Under the pieces are notes generated by a model that was not told the DNA's origin, did not search any database, and saw nothing but the letters and a program-made list of their open reading frames with translations. A program made the translations under genes and the position numbers. A DNA stretch of 64,000 nt from a virus, in the IMG/VR virus record IMGVR_UViG_3300007511_000004, positions 62,001 to 126,000 of that record; one strand, given 5' to 3'. Shown piece after piece: positions 49,552 to 57,368 of the stretch; position 1 is the stretch's first letter, and each line of letters opens with the position of its first letter.

Positions 49552-49942
49552 CTGTTATCCCCACAATATGATATCTCAAAAAATCGGATCTGTTACCGTT
49601 CAAAGCTGTATGTTTTTTTCTCGTATCAACATAATAGGCATTACCAGCCGGCAGCTGATAAACTTCATCTTCTAATACGAATAAACAACTTGAGTTGGTT
49701 ATAAGAGGAAAATGTATTCTTGGCGTAGTATCATGATGCCATGAATAACATTCTTTAGGCTTTAGACGCATAATCCTTGCCATACTTATATTATACTTTT
49801 TCAATAAAGAATTGGTATATGGCAAATCATATAAACAGAATGTGCCCTTTTGAATTAATACGTGTCCATCCTGGCCCATTAAATGTGAAACTTCACTTAG
49901 TATAAGGTCAGTGTCGATTGAATCAAGCGTCTGAAAATCCAT
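49538..49942 (-). CDS. Asp/Asn-hydroxylase-like 2OG oxygenase, minus strand
   Basis: This 134-residue protein has YSWHHDTTPRIHFPLITNSS (His-x-Asp and a following Arg-x-His) and the C-terminal distal His in VDTRKKHTALNGNRSDFLRYH, the compact pattern of aspartyl/asparaginyl beta-hydroxylase-like enzymes. It overlaps the previous minus-strand gene by 14 bases and is co-transcribed leftward. Confidence 0.74.
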   Translation of the reverse strand: MDFQTLDSIDTDLILSEVSHLMGQDGHVLIQKGTFCLYDLPYTNSLLKKYNISMARIMRLKPKECYSWHHDTTPRIHFPLITNSSCLFVLEDEVYQLPAGNAYYVDTRKKHTALNGNRSDFLRYHIVGITDEMV

Positions 49943-50231
49943 AAGTCACCGAGCTAACATGATCTAGACTTTCTATCAGAGATTTAATTTCAGATTCCGA
50001 TGAGATATCAAGCAATTTTTGAAAGCGAGAGTCTGACCATAATCTAGAAACGTATAAAGTTAATCCGTCTTCAGAAAGAGTAGCGGTTTCTTCTGTAATA
50101 TCTCCAATAAGAATCCCCGCCACAGTTATCTCTCGAAGTTCACCGAAAGTGTGACCAATCGAATACATTGCTGAAAGCGGATCCTCTTGCTTGTGCACGA
50201 AAATGATTTCATATTGTTGTAATTTAGGCAT
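49923..50231 (-). CDS. Hypothetical protein, minus strand
   Basis: This 102-residue protein is first in the leftward operon. A GAGG ribosome site lies six bases before its start on the minus strand. It is alpha/beta with EIIFVHKQEDPLSAMYSIGH and a C-terminal helix (SEIKSLIESLDHV). No family is recognised. The AT-rich upstream stretch at 50240-50300 contains TATAAT-like sequence on the minus strand and may be its promoter. Confidence 0.65.
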   Translation of the reverse strand: MPKLQQYEIIFVHKQEDPLSAMYSIGHTFGELREITVAGILIGDITEETATLSEDGLTLYVSRLWSDSRFQKLLDISSESEIKSLIESLDHVSSVTYGFSDA

Positions 50232-50306
50232 TTTTTACCTCTGGTGTTACAGTAAGTTCTTTTACTATATATGTTATTATATATGGTTGTTTTAATACCA
50301 CTCTAT

Positions 50307-50387
50307 TCACTCTATAACTAAAAATGGAATAGGAATTTTAGGCCGTTCTGCATAAACCTTTTTACCAACAATACCATTCGCTGCCAA
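50307..50387 (-). pseudogene. Truncated minus-strand gene remnant at the module boundary
   Basis: Read on the minus strand, 26 sense codons ending in TGA encode AANGIVGKKVYAERPKIPIP and then FLVIE. The frame is closed by a stop exactly at the direct repeat junction and there is no ribosome site. This looks like the 3' end of a gene cut off where the repeat begins. Confidence 0.5.
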
Positions 50388-50438
50388 TTATTCTAAACCT
50401 TGGGAAAAAGAAGCATATAAATTCGAAAAAAATGTAAA
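50387..50438 (+). repeat. 52-bp direct repeat, right boundary of accessory module
   Basis: Identical to 45025-45076. Here the zincin frame is open through the repeat and ends at a TAA (50482-50484) after passing through the promoter; it is detached from the rest of that gene. Confidence 0.93.
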
Positions 50439-50445
50439 TAGGGGG

Positions 50446-50474
50446 TTTACAAATGAGTCGAAAAGGTTTATATT
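50446..50474 (+). promoter_or_regulatory. Early promoter (G-run TTTACA-N17-TATATT)
   Basis: Followed by the 50500 gene. Spacer and flanks are almost identical to the promoter at 52754. Confidence 0.85.
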
Positions 50475-50499
50475 AGTAGGGTAACCGAGGAGATATACG

Positions 50500-50886
50500 A
50501 TGTTCGATATTATCAGTGATCTACATAAAGACGCTCGCGGGTTTCGGCCTACCAATGATTGGATGGAAATGTTCGATAAGGTTTCCTCCTCCGAGCAAGA
50601 GAAGATCTTCGATGATCTTATCGAAGAGTTAAAAGAAGCCGAAGAAGATGCCCGCAGAGCCGAGCAACAAGCGATTTACGATTTCGATGATCATCTTGCT
50701 GCAGTTCGTCGCGAAGGCGCGCCAGACCGCGCTACTGCTCTTCGTTGGATGACTCAGCTCTATACGTTCTGTCATGAACAAGACGTAGAACACTTTGTTT
50801 GGGAATGGGGGTTCTTATTCACCGATGAAGGCCGTGCTCTAGTGAAAGAGCTTATGGATATCGTAGAAATGGAGGATATACAATGA
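50500..50886 (+). CDS. Hypothetical acidic early protein
   Basis: This 128-residue acidic helical protein (EQEKIFDDLIEELKEAEEDA; CHEQDVEHFVWEWGFLF) has its own early promoter and a GAGGAGAT ribosome site. It heads a set of small early genes, the usual location of host take-over proteins in T4-type phages. No family is recognised. Confidence 0.7.
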   Translation: MFDIISDLHKDARGFRPTNDWMEMFDKVSSSEQEKIFDDLIEELKEAEEDARRAEQQAIYDFDDHLAAVRREGAPDRATALRWMTQLYTFCHEQDVEHFVWEWGFLFTDEGRALVKELMDIVEMEDIQ

Positions 50887-51179
50887 ATATCATGAAAGGC
50901 GATTCCGACCTAATTGAAGATGATGGCTTTATAACCATTTACCCTAAAGAATTCCAACGGGGTATAATCCCACTTAGTTCTTCAGAAATACCCGAACACG
51001 GGTCACCACAAGATCGCGGTAGTGCTGATGCATACTATAGTCGGCGTTTCGACCCACACTATTATCCACGAGGAACTGGTGTTGGAGAAAGAATCCCGAT
51101 GACTAAGATGACTGCAGATGAAATTGCCCAGTATAGCTATGGGTTCAGAAACGAGGACAATCGAAAAGATTGGAATTAA
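50883..51179 (+). CDS. Hypothetical protein
   Basis: This 98-residue protein overlaps the previous stop by four bases. It is rich in Pro, Gly, Tyr and Arg in the centre (SADAYYSRRFDPHYYPRG). Probably disordered in part. No family is recognised. A 23-bp copy of the boundary repeat begins within its stop codon. Confidence 0.65.
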   Translation: MNIMKGDSDLIEDDGFITIYPKEFQRGIIPLSSSEIPEHGSPQDRGSADAYYSRRFDPHYYPRGTGVGERIPMTKMTADEIAQYSYGFRNEDNRKDWN

Positions 51180-51200
51180 TTCGAAAAAAATGTAAAAAGG
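51178..51200 (+). repeat. Third partial copy of the boundary repeat
   Basis: The 23 bases AATTCG...AAAAAGG are identical to 45058-45080 and lie directly upstream of a G-run promoter, suggesting an UP-like element moved together with the promoter. Confidence 0.85.
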
Positions 51201-51203
51201 GGG

Positions 51204-51232
51204 TTTACAAACGATTCGTAATAGCTTATATT
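51204..51232 (+). promoter_or_regulatory. Early promoter (G-run TTTACA-N17-TATATT)
   Basis: Located 26 bases before a 45-codon gene. Confidence 0.85.
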
Positions 51233-51258
51233 AGTAGTATCAACAAAGGAGATACCCA

Positions 51259-51396
51259 ATGGTTAAAGAATTCCTCGTTTTCACCACTTCCGGCGACATG
51301 ATCGTTACTGCTGCAAAAACCAAAGAGGCAGCTATCGCACAGGTTCAGAAAGAGCTTCGTGCTGGTGAATCCATCGAATCTGTTGACCGTCTCTAA
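51259..51396 (+). CDS. Very small early protein (45 aa)
   Basis: Begins MVKEFLVFTTSGDMIVTAAK and ends SIESVDRL. An AAAGGAGAT ribosome site and a perfect-spacing promoter precede it, so it is very likely expressed. It has a compact beta-beta-alpha pattern (KEAAIAQVQKEL). Function unknown. Confidence 0.75.
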   Translation: MVKEFLVFTTSGDMIVTAAKTKEAAIAQVQKELRAGESIESVDRL

Positions 51397-51419
51397 TCTA
51401 AATCCCAGGAGAATATATT

Positions 51420-51730
51420 ATGGCGCTTACAACTGATCAAATGGCTCAAGTACAACTTCTTTTTGCTGATGCCGATAGCAATGATCTTGACAAAATCGCT
51501 AATATGTTCAATGCCGCTCGCCGATCGGCTGAAAACTCAATTAAAAATGAGTTTTCTGTAGGTCAAAAGGTTACTTGGGTTTCCACCCGAATCCAGCGTC
51601 CAATGGCTGGTACAATTACTAAAATTAATCGTAGGCAATGGGCGAGGGGATCGCGCGCGAAAATATTGTCGTAAATACTGGTGATGCTGGTACGTGGAAC
51701 GTTCCTCCATCACTTTTACAAACTGCTTAA
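51420..51730 (+). pseudogene. Small gene interrupted by a frame change
   Basis: From ATG 51420 the frame encodes a helical N-terminus, then VTWVSTRIQRPMAGTITKIN, and stops at 51674. The continuation of the same domain (MGEGIARENIVVNTGDAGTW and NVPPSLLQTA, ending 51730) is in the -1 frame from about 51630-51640. Conserved phage proteins of this type have the two parts joined (KIN-x-KN-x-VVDT-x-G-x-W-x-VP-x-SLL). A single-base loss, or a recoding site, explains it. No classic slippery heptamer is seen. Confidence 0.6.
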
Positions 51731-51742
51731 GGAGAATATATT

Positions 51743-52699
51743 ATGGCCCATATGGTTGAAACTATGGCATACGCTGGCGAAACACCTTGGCATGGTCTCG
51801 GTGAAGAGGTCTCCAATGAACTTACGCCGGTCCAAATGATGAAAAAAGCCGGAGTGGATTGGCGCGTCAACGCAGTCGAATCATTTGTAGAATACGATGG
51901 CGAAAAGATTCCGACGGGACAAAAGTCGCTTATTCGTTCCACTGATGGTCGTATCCTCACAAACATCGGGGAAAATTGGAACCCAGTTCAAAACGAAACT
52001 GCCTTCGAATTCTTTTCAGAATTTGTAATGGCGGGTGACATGGAGATGCACACCGCTGGATCACTTCGCGATGGTGAATACGTTTGGGCGTTGGCGAAGG
52101 TGAATGATTGGTTTGACGTATTCGGCGGTGACCGAGTCGATTCTTATCTACTTTTTTCTAACCCCCACAAATATGGGAAGTCGATCGACGTTCGCTTTAC
52201 ACCAATTCGGGTCGTTTGCAACAACACTCTTACGTTCTCTTTGAGCCAAGGGACCAAGAACGGGGTACGTCTATCACACCGGACAGAGTTCGATCCGGAT
52301 ATGGTAAAAGAAACCTTGGGCCTCGCTCACGAGAAATTTGCTATGTATAAGGAAATGGCAGAATTCATTGGATCGCGTCCGGTTACTGCCGAAGCGCTTA
52401 TTCAATACTATAACGAAGTGTTTCCTAATACATCTCGTACCGAACAACCTAAGGACGTTAAAAGTTACGGCGATCTTTCTCGAAACGCAAAGCTTTGCTA
52501 TGATGCACTAGAGGTTCAACCCGGTGCGGAATATGCGGCTGGCACTTGGTGGAGCGCATTCAATAGCGTAACCTATGTTACGGACCACGTACAAGGTCGC
52601 AATAAAGATAACCGATTGCAATCGCAGTGGTTTGGTCAAAACGCGGCTCGGAAGGTCACAGCGGCAGAAAAGGCAGTGCAATACGCTACTCTCGCTTAA
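51743..52699 (+). CDS. DUF932 (phage/plasmid-like) protein
   Basis: This 318-residue protein matches the TIGR03299/DUF932 family: ETPWHGLGEEV near the N-terminus, NPVQNETAFEFF, VNDWFDVFGGDRVDSYLLFS and FTPIRVVCNNTLTF in the middle, and TYVTDHVQGRNKDNRLQSQW in the C-terminal part. Function is unknown, but the family is frequent in phages and plasmids. An AAGGAG site precedes ATG 51743. Confidence 0.88.
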   Translation: MAHMVETMAYAGETPWHGLGEEVSNELTPVQMMKKAGVDWRVNAVESFVEYDGEKIPTGQKSLIRSTDGRILTNIGENWNPVQNETAFEFFSEFVMAGDMEMHTAGSLRDGEYVWALAKVNDWFDVFGGDRVDSYLLFSNPHKYGKSIDVRFTPIRVVCNNTLTFSLSQGTKNGVRLSHRTEFDPDMVKETLGLAHEKFAMYKEMAEFIGSRPVTAEALIQYYNEVFPNTSRTEQPKDVKSYGDLSRNAKLCYDALEVQPGAEYAAGTWWSAFNSVTYVTDHVQGRNKDNRLQSQWFGQNAARKVTAAEKAVQYATLA

Positions 52700-52753
52700 T
52701 TACCAATCACGTAAACCCCCACGAAAAAAATCGAAAAAAGTTGATTTAGGGGG

Positions 52754-52782
52754 TTTACAAATGAGTCGAAAAGGCTTATATT
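52754..52782 (+). promoter_or_regulatory. Early promoter (G-run TTTACA-N17-TATATT)
   Basis: Near-identical over more than 35 bases to the promoter at 50446. Confidence 0.85.
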
Positions 52783-52808
52783 AGTAGTGTAACCAAGGAG
52801 ATACTGAT

Positions 52809-53060
52809 ATGATCATCAACGAAAACCGTACTGATTCTTATATGGGCACCGTGGACCTTTCGAACGCTGATGATATGAACATGGTGACTATTGCTCGTAA
52901 ACTGGTTAAGGAAGCAAATGTTAAGCTCCGTGAATCCGGTAAACGTCAGATGTATGTCAAACTTCAAGGTCGTGGTCACCGTCAAGGCGTACGGCGCTAT
53001 AATCAATCTCTGCCGCTGAAATACGCTACATCAGCAGACGTTTACATTTATAACCGTTAA
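52809..53060 (+). CDS. Hypothetical small basic protein
   Basis: This 83-residue protein (MNMVTIARKLVKEANVKLRE; LQGRGHRQGVRRYNQSL) has a promoter, AAGGAGAT site and terminator of its own, forming a single-gene early unit. The central basic stretch suggests nucleic acid binding. Family unknown. Confidence 0.7.
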   Translation: MIINENRTDSYMGTVDLSNADDMNMVTIARKLVKEANVKLRESGKRQMYVKLQGRGHRQGVRRYNQSLPLKYATSADVYIYNR

Positions 53061-53065
53061 TCTTT

Positions 53066-53097
53066 AACCCGGGGGTTTACAAACTCTCGGGTTTTTT
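53066..53097 (+). terminator. Terminator overlapping a promoter-like sequence
   Basis: AACCCG / CGGGTT stem followed by a T run. Its loop contains G-run TTTACA. Confidence 0.8.
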
Positions 53098-53104
53098 GTA
53101 TCCT
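53076..53104 (+). promoter_or_regulatory. Promoter candidate inside the terminator
   Basis: TTTACA, 17 bases, TATCCT. Same terminator/promoter overlap design as at 22771-22809, but with a poorer -10. Confidence 0.4.
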
Positions 53105-53112
53105 AAAAATAT

Positions 53113-53120
53113 CATAAATA
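53113..53120 (+). promoter_or_regulatory. Late promoter variant (CATAAATA)
   Basis: Located 20 bases before the 53140 gene with an AAGGAG site in between. Confidence 0.6.
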
Positions 53121-53139
53121 AAGGAGAACAGTTATAGTT

Positions 53140-54504
53140 ATGGATGGAACTATGCCAGTAGCAATGACCCCCGCCCAATGGAATAAGCCGAACTCTCAAA
53201 CCAAGGAGCATCGGTTAGATATTTTGGTAAAGGCCATTAAAGCCGGCACCAAGTTGGTTACGGTTGATAATAAAGAGATAGTTGTTAAAAATGATAAGAA
53301 CAACCTCCGAGCAATTGAGATGTTCAAAAAAGATAATAAACCATTTGATCTGCTCCTAAAATCTGGCCGGAAAATTAGTTCTTCCCAGATTGGTAAGTCG
53401 GCGGTTTTCGGTGGAGGAGGAGCTGGTAAAGGTGGTGGAACCCTTCAAACCGCCCTCGCTGAAAGTTTACAATGTTTATATTGTGCTGCAGTAATGGGTG
53501 AACCAGTAAATAAGCCAATTTCGCACTTTACCCCATCGATACTTAAAAAACATGCAGGAAAAGCCAATTTGGGTGGTACTACTTTTAATGCAGCGATAGA
53601 ATTGGATGAGACCTGGCATCTATCGGCATATTGGACTGCGGCATTAACACGTAGGGAGGGTTATATTAAATCGAATCACACGTATCACCGGGATGATGCC
53701 CAGATGAAGAAGATATATAAAGCGAAATCAGCCGCCTTTAAAAATTCTGGTATGCTAGTGCTTTCGGACGATAAATGGAATCCGGGGGATATTTGGGCAA
53801 TAGATAGATCAGCCGTTCTTGATAAGGTCCTTGACGATACTACCATTACGAATTTAAATACTAAATTGAAAGAAGAGTTTGATAAACGAAAAATCGTTGG
53901 CATCTCACTCAAGAAAGTGGTGGATGAAAAGCGGATACGCTCCTCGGTGTTAAACGACGGTAAAAGGCCGCTTGATAAACATAAGTTGACGTCTGCATCT
54001 TTAATGGCAGATAACATCAGCACCGCTACTTTTTTTCGGTCAAAAGGTGCTACCCTGCTCGTTGACCAAAATATTAAGATCGGCTTCAGAACTCCGAGCT
54101 ACCTGGGACCATTAAACGCAGAAATTGAGCTTGCCACTGCTCGCGGCGGGCGGGCTGGATTCACGCAAATCATCGATGCCGCAAATCGTTATATGCGATA
54201 TTCTATCCCGGACAATAATGCTTTGAAACAGGAAGCTAAAAAGATTATGGACGGTGATGAAGATACCATTAAGGCGTTCTCTAAAATGGCGACCTTCTGT
54301 GCTAACGTAACTGATATCGATTTTCGAACTGAATTAAAAGCCCAGGATATAGATCGAATTCATAGCAAGCTGGGGTCTACCTATGTAGTTTACGGCCTTA
54401 AGAAGGCAAATAAAAATAAGGCGGATGAGTTTGTGTCATATATTATGAATTACGCAGGATCCAAATTAGAAGAATCATCCGTATACGTAAAAGTTTATCA
54501 ATAG
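53140..54504 (+). CDS. Conserved marine T4-like phage protein, unknown function
   Basis: This 454-residue protein resembles large conserved proteins of cyanophages and other marine T4-like phages: WNKPNSQTKEHRLDILVKAI at the N-terminus, KISSSQIGKSAVFGGGGAGKGGGTLQTA (about 77-105, Gly-rich) and KWNPGDIWAI in the middle. The Gly-rich element is followed by ALAESLQCLYCAAVMG. It is under a late-type promoter. No enzymatic motif is identified with certainty. Confidence 0.78.
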   Translation: MDGTMPVAMTPAQWNKPNSQTKEHRLDILVKAIKAGTKLVTVDNKEIVVKNDKNNLRAIEMFKKDNKPFDLLLKSGRKISSSQIGKSAVFGGGGAGKGGGTLQTALAESLQCLYCAAVMGEPVNKPISHFTPSILKKHAGKANLGGTTFNAAIELDETWHLSAYWTAALTRREGYIKSNHTYHRDDAQMKKIYKAKSAAFKNSGMLVLSDDKWNPGDIWAIDRSAVLDKVLDDTTITNLNTKLKEEFDKRKIVGISLKKVVDEKRIRSSVLNDGKRPLDKHKLTSASLMADNISTATFFRSKGATLLVDQNIKIGFRTPSYLGPLNAEIELATARGGRAGFTQIIDAANRYMRYSIPDNNALKQEAKKIMDGDEDTIKAFSKMATFCANVTDIDFRTELKAQDIDRIHSKLGSTYVVYGLKKANKNKADEFVSYIMNYAGSKLEESSVYVKVYQ

Positions 54505-54513
54505 GAGAAATTA

Positions 54514-54567
54514 ATGTCTCAGTATAGTATACAGAATACAGATGGAACCGATTATGCAAGACTTTAA
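54514..54567 (+). CDS. Possible 17-residue leader peptide
   Basis: ATG 54514 has the only good ribosome site here (AGGAG). It encodes MSQYSIQNTDGTDYARL and ends 13 bases after the start of the next gene. It may couple translation to the downstream gene. It could also be fortuitous. Confidence 0.3.
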   Translation: MSQYSIQNTDGTDYARL

Positions 54568-55792
54568 TGCGTTTTTAACAGAACAAAAAAATACCCATAT
54601 GCGGCATATTGAAGATTCTGTCATCTACGGTGGGGTTAAGGGTACCCGGCAAGCCATCTTTGCCCTTAGAGATTTAAGAGATATGCTAGCCGGGCACGAT
54701 GGTAAGGTTTCGGTTAAATGGGATGGCGCGCCCGCGATATTTGCGGGGACAGATCCTCGCGATGGAAAATTCTTCGTTGCGAAGAAGGGGATTTTTAATA
54801 AAGAACCCAAAGTATATAAGACCCCCGCAGACGTTGATGCTGATACCTCGGGAGATCTTTCTATAAAATTAAAACAGGCACTTCAATACCTACCAGAATT
54901 AGGTATTAAAGGCATTATACAGGGGGACTTTTTATTCGGTCCCGGCGATATTTCCAATGAGCTTATCCATGGGCAGAAATATATTACTTTCCATCCTAAT
55001 ACTATCATTTATGCTATTCCTAGTAGTTCGGCTACCGCAAAAACGATACGAAGATCCAAAATCGGGATCGTATGGCATACTACCTATGCCTTCTCCGGTG
55101 GAAGTAACGATTTTGCCTCCCTACGAGCCAGTTACGGAGTAAACGTATCTAAGTTCAAGAAGTCAGCCAACGTCTGGTCTCAGGATGCAATGCTAAGGGA
55201 TCTGACTAAATACTCCATGTCGAAAAGAGATACTCAGGAGGTAAATAATTACCTCACACAAGCGGGTAAGATATTCAATCAGATTGCCGGCACTACTCTT
55301 CGGGAATTGGAGAATAATCAACAGCTTGCTCAACACATTGAGACTTTTAATAACTCGTTTGTTCGTGAAGGTCAAGTTATCACTAATACTACTGCTCACG
55401 TTAATAAGCTTATTAAGTGGATCAAAGCTCGTTATCAAAAAGAAATAGATAAGCGTAAGACTGAAAAGGGCAAATCCGTTCAGATCCAGAAACTCAATGA
55501 TCTATTGAAATTTTTCTCTGAATCTAATAAAAAATCGCTAAAAAGCATATTCGATTTACAGAAAGTAATCGTTTTAGCGAAATTAAAACTTATAAATACT
55601 TTGAATAAATTGAATAACGTGGATACCTTCGTTAAGACTAAGGATGGCTATAAAGTTACTGGACATGAGGGCTTTGTAGCAATCGATAAATTAGGTGGTG
55701 ATGCTGTTAAGATTGTTGATAGATTAGAATTCTCATACAACAACTTCAGCAAAGATGTACTAAAAGGATGGGATAAACCGGGAAGAAAATAA
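54554..55792 (+). CDS. Conserved marine-phage protein with KxDG nucleotidyltransferase-like motif
   Basis: This 412-residue protein has VSVKWDGAPAIFAGTDP (about 53-69), where K-x-D-G resembles motif I of DNA/RNA ligases, then IIQGDFLFGPGD (about 122), IGIVWHTTY (about 170) and a late GHEGFVAID (about 372) similar to motif IV. Close relatives are widespread in marine T4-like phages. The ligase-like reading is an inference from motif order. ATG 54554 (MQDFNAFL) is preferred by analogy; ATG 54542 is possible. Confidence 0.72.
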   Translation: MQDFNAFLTEQKNTHMRHIEDSVIYGGVKGTRQAIFALRDLRDMLAGHDGKVSVKWDGAPAIFAGTDPRDGKFFVAKKGIFNKEPKVYKTPADVDADTSGDLSIKLKQALQYLPELGIKGIIQGDFLFGPGDISNELIHGQKYITFHPNTIIYAIPSSSATAKTIRRSKIGIVWHTTYAFSGGSNDFASLRASYGVNVSKFKKSANVWSQDAMLRDLTKYSMSKRDTQEVNNYLTQAGKIFNQIAGTTLRELENNQQLAQHIETFNNSFVREGQVITNTTAHVNKLIKWIKARYQKEIDKRKTEKGKSVQIQKLNDLLKFFSESNKKSLKSIFDLQKVIVLAKLKLINTLNKLNNVDTFVKTKDGYKVTGHEGFVAIDKLGGDAVKIVDRLEFSYNNFSKDVLKGWDKPGRK

Positions 55793-56161
55793 ATGGATAA
55801 ATCTTTTAAAAATTTTCTAGAGAATTACGACGAGTGCATGGACGAGGCATTAAACCTTGGCCAGCGTCGGCGAAAAGCTATTCAGATGCGGAAGATGAAG
55901 GGTAAAATCGCTATCGGGCAACGTCGAGCCAAAATGAGGGTAGCCGATTCATCACGTCTTCAAAAGCGAGCAAGAAAACATGCTCGTACCTTCTTACTTA
56001 AAAAACTGACTAAGGGTAAGGGTAAAAAGGATCTCGATTACGCTCGGAGAGAGGCAATTGAGAAAAGACTAGATAAGATGAAGGGTAAGGTTGATCAGTT
56101 AGCCAAAAAGCTGCTACCCAAACTCCGTAGAGCTGAAATGACTAAAAGACAGAAAAAATGA
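55793..56161 (+). CDS. Small highly basic conserved protein
   Basis: This 122-residue protein contains about one third Lys/Arg after an acidic N-terminal leader (SFKNFLENYDECMDEA). Similar basic proteins occur in the same place in marine T4-like phages. The composition suits DNA or RNA binding, possibly packaged with the genome. The start follows the previous stop directly. Confidence 0.7.
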   Translation: MDKSFKNFLENYDECMDEALNLGQRRRKAIQMRKMKGKIAIGQRRAKMRVADSSRLQKRARKHARTFLLKKLTKGKGKKDLDYARREAIEKRLDKMKGKVDQLAKKLLPKLRRAEMTKRQKK

Positions 56162-56997
56162 TCAATTCATTTAAAAATTTCCTGGTCGAGGAAGAAAAGA
56201 CCGTTTACTTCACGTTTGGGAGAATGAATCCCCCTACGATCGGACACGGTAAGCTGATGGATACATTATCCTCTAAGTCGGGTAATAACCCATATAGGAT
56301 CTTTTTATCCCAGTCTAGTGATCCTAAGAAAAATCCTTTGACCTATGTAGATAAGGTCAAATTCGTTAGAAAAATGTTCCCAAAACACGCTCGATCCGTT
56401 ATTTTGAATCGTAAAGTAAAGAACGTATTTGATATTGCGGTAATCCTCTACAATGAAGGCTATAAGAACGTAGTCATGGTCGTGGGTTCAGATCGTGTAA
56501 CTGAATTTAAAACCCTCCTTCAAAAATATAATGGTAAAGACGCTCGTCATGGCCATTATAACTTCAAAAAAATTATGGTAATATCTGCAGGCGATCGTGA
56601 CCCAGATGCCGAGGGCGTTTCAGGTATGTCAGCTTCTAAAATGCGCAACTTTGCGGCAGATAATGATTTTACCCAATTTGCCCAGGGGCTTCCTAAAAGA
56701 GTGTCTAATGCTGATGCCAAGACCTTATTTAATACTGTCCGGAAGGGGCTGGGACTCAAAGAAGAAACTAGTTTTAAGAAGCATGTTCAGTTATTCCCTG
56801 TATCAGAAACCCGCGAGGAATATGTATTGGGAAATATGTTTAATGTTGGCGACCAGGTCGTTATAAAAGAGTCTAGTGAGATCGTTGTTATTGCAAGCCG
56901 AGGTCCGAACTTCCTAGTATTGGAAACGACTGATGGTAAGAAATTGCGTAAGTGGTTAAATGATGTAGAATTACTAAACGGAGATAAAGATGACTGA
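56158..56997 (+). CDS. NadM-like nucleotidyltransferase
   Basis: This 279-residue protein has the cytidylyltransferase-fold motif FTFGRMNPPTIGHGKLM (about 17-33) and the C-terminal signature GMSASKMRNFA (about 156-166), as in nicotinamide-nucleotide adenylyltransferases. The last 90 residues form an extra domain (FNVGDQVVIKES...LRKWLNDVELL). NAD-salvage genes occur in T4-type phages (NadV/NadR-like), but the substrate here is not proven. It overlaps neighbours by four and eight bases. Confidence 0.8.
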   Translation: MINSFKNFLVEEEKTVYFTFGRMNPPTIGHGKLMDTLSSKSGNNPYRIFLSQSSDPKKNPLTYVDKVKFVRKMFPKHARSVILNRKVKNVFDIAVILYNEGYKNVVMVVGSDRVTEFKTLLQKYNGKDARHGHYNFKKIMVISAGDRDPDAEGVSGMSASKMRNFAADNDFTQFAQGLPKRVSNADAKTLFNTVRKGLGLKEETSFKKHVQLFPVSETREEYVLGNMFNVGDQVVIKESSEIVVIASRGPNFLVLETTDGKKLRKWLNDVELLNGDKDD

Positions 56998-57367
56998 TGT
57001 AAAATCGGCCGATAAAAAAGCCCAGCTCTACACCGATCCCACAGGGAAAAGACGGATTCGCATGGTTCCCAGCGATTCGAAGGTTGTAGATCCAGCTAAA
57101 AAATCCAAACCCGCGGTGTCAGAATGCAACGAATCAGTAGATGTTAACCGAGTTAAGCAGCTCGGCGCTATCGGTCTGGTCAATAAAAAAGACGTCCAAC
57201 GGCTTATGATTATCATGAAAAAGTTAGACTCTGATAAAGAACTTAATATTCGGGAGAAGAACTTGGTCGTTAAGATGTTCCAACAACTCATTTCGGTAGT
57301 CACCGGTGACGTGTCAGTCTTTGCTAAAACTAAAAAAGCCGTCACTGGCTCGAAAGAGGAATCATAA
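56990..57367 (+). CDS. Conserved hypothetical protein
   Basis: This 125-residue protein has a basic disordered N-terminus (TDPTGKRRIRMVPSDSKVVD) and a helical C-terminal part (KKDVQRLMIIMKKLDSDKEL; REKNLVVKMFQQLISVVTGD). Equivalents lie near the basic protein and NadM-like gene in marine T4-like phages. Function unknown. Confidence 0.65.
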   Translation: MTDVKSADKKAQLYTDPTGKRRIRMVPSDSKVVDPAKKSKPAVSECNESVDVNRVKQLGAIGLVNKKDVQRLMIIMKKLDSDKELNIREKNLVVKMFQQLISVVTGDVSVFAKTKKAVTGSKEES

Positions 57368-57368
57368 T

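Noticed and set aside
55591-55598. TATAAATA inside the 54554 gene as a late promoter
   Set aside because: It matches the motif but lies deep in coding sequence almost 200 bases from the next start, so it is more likely chance in AT-rich DNA.
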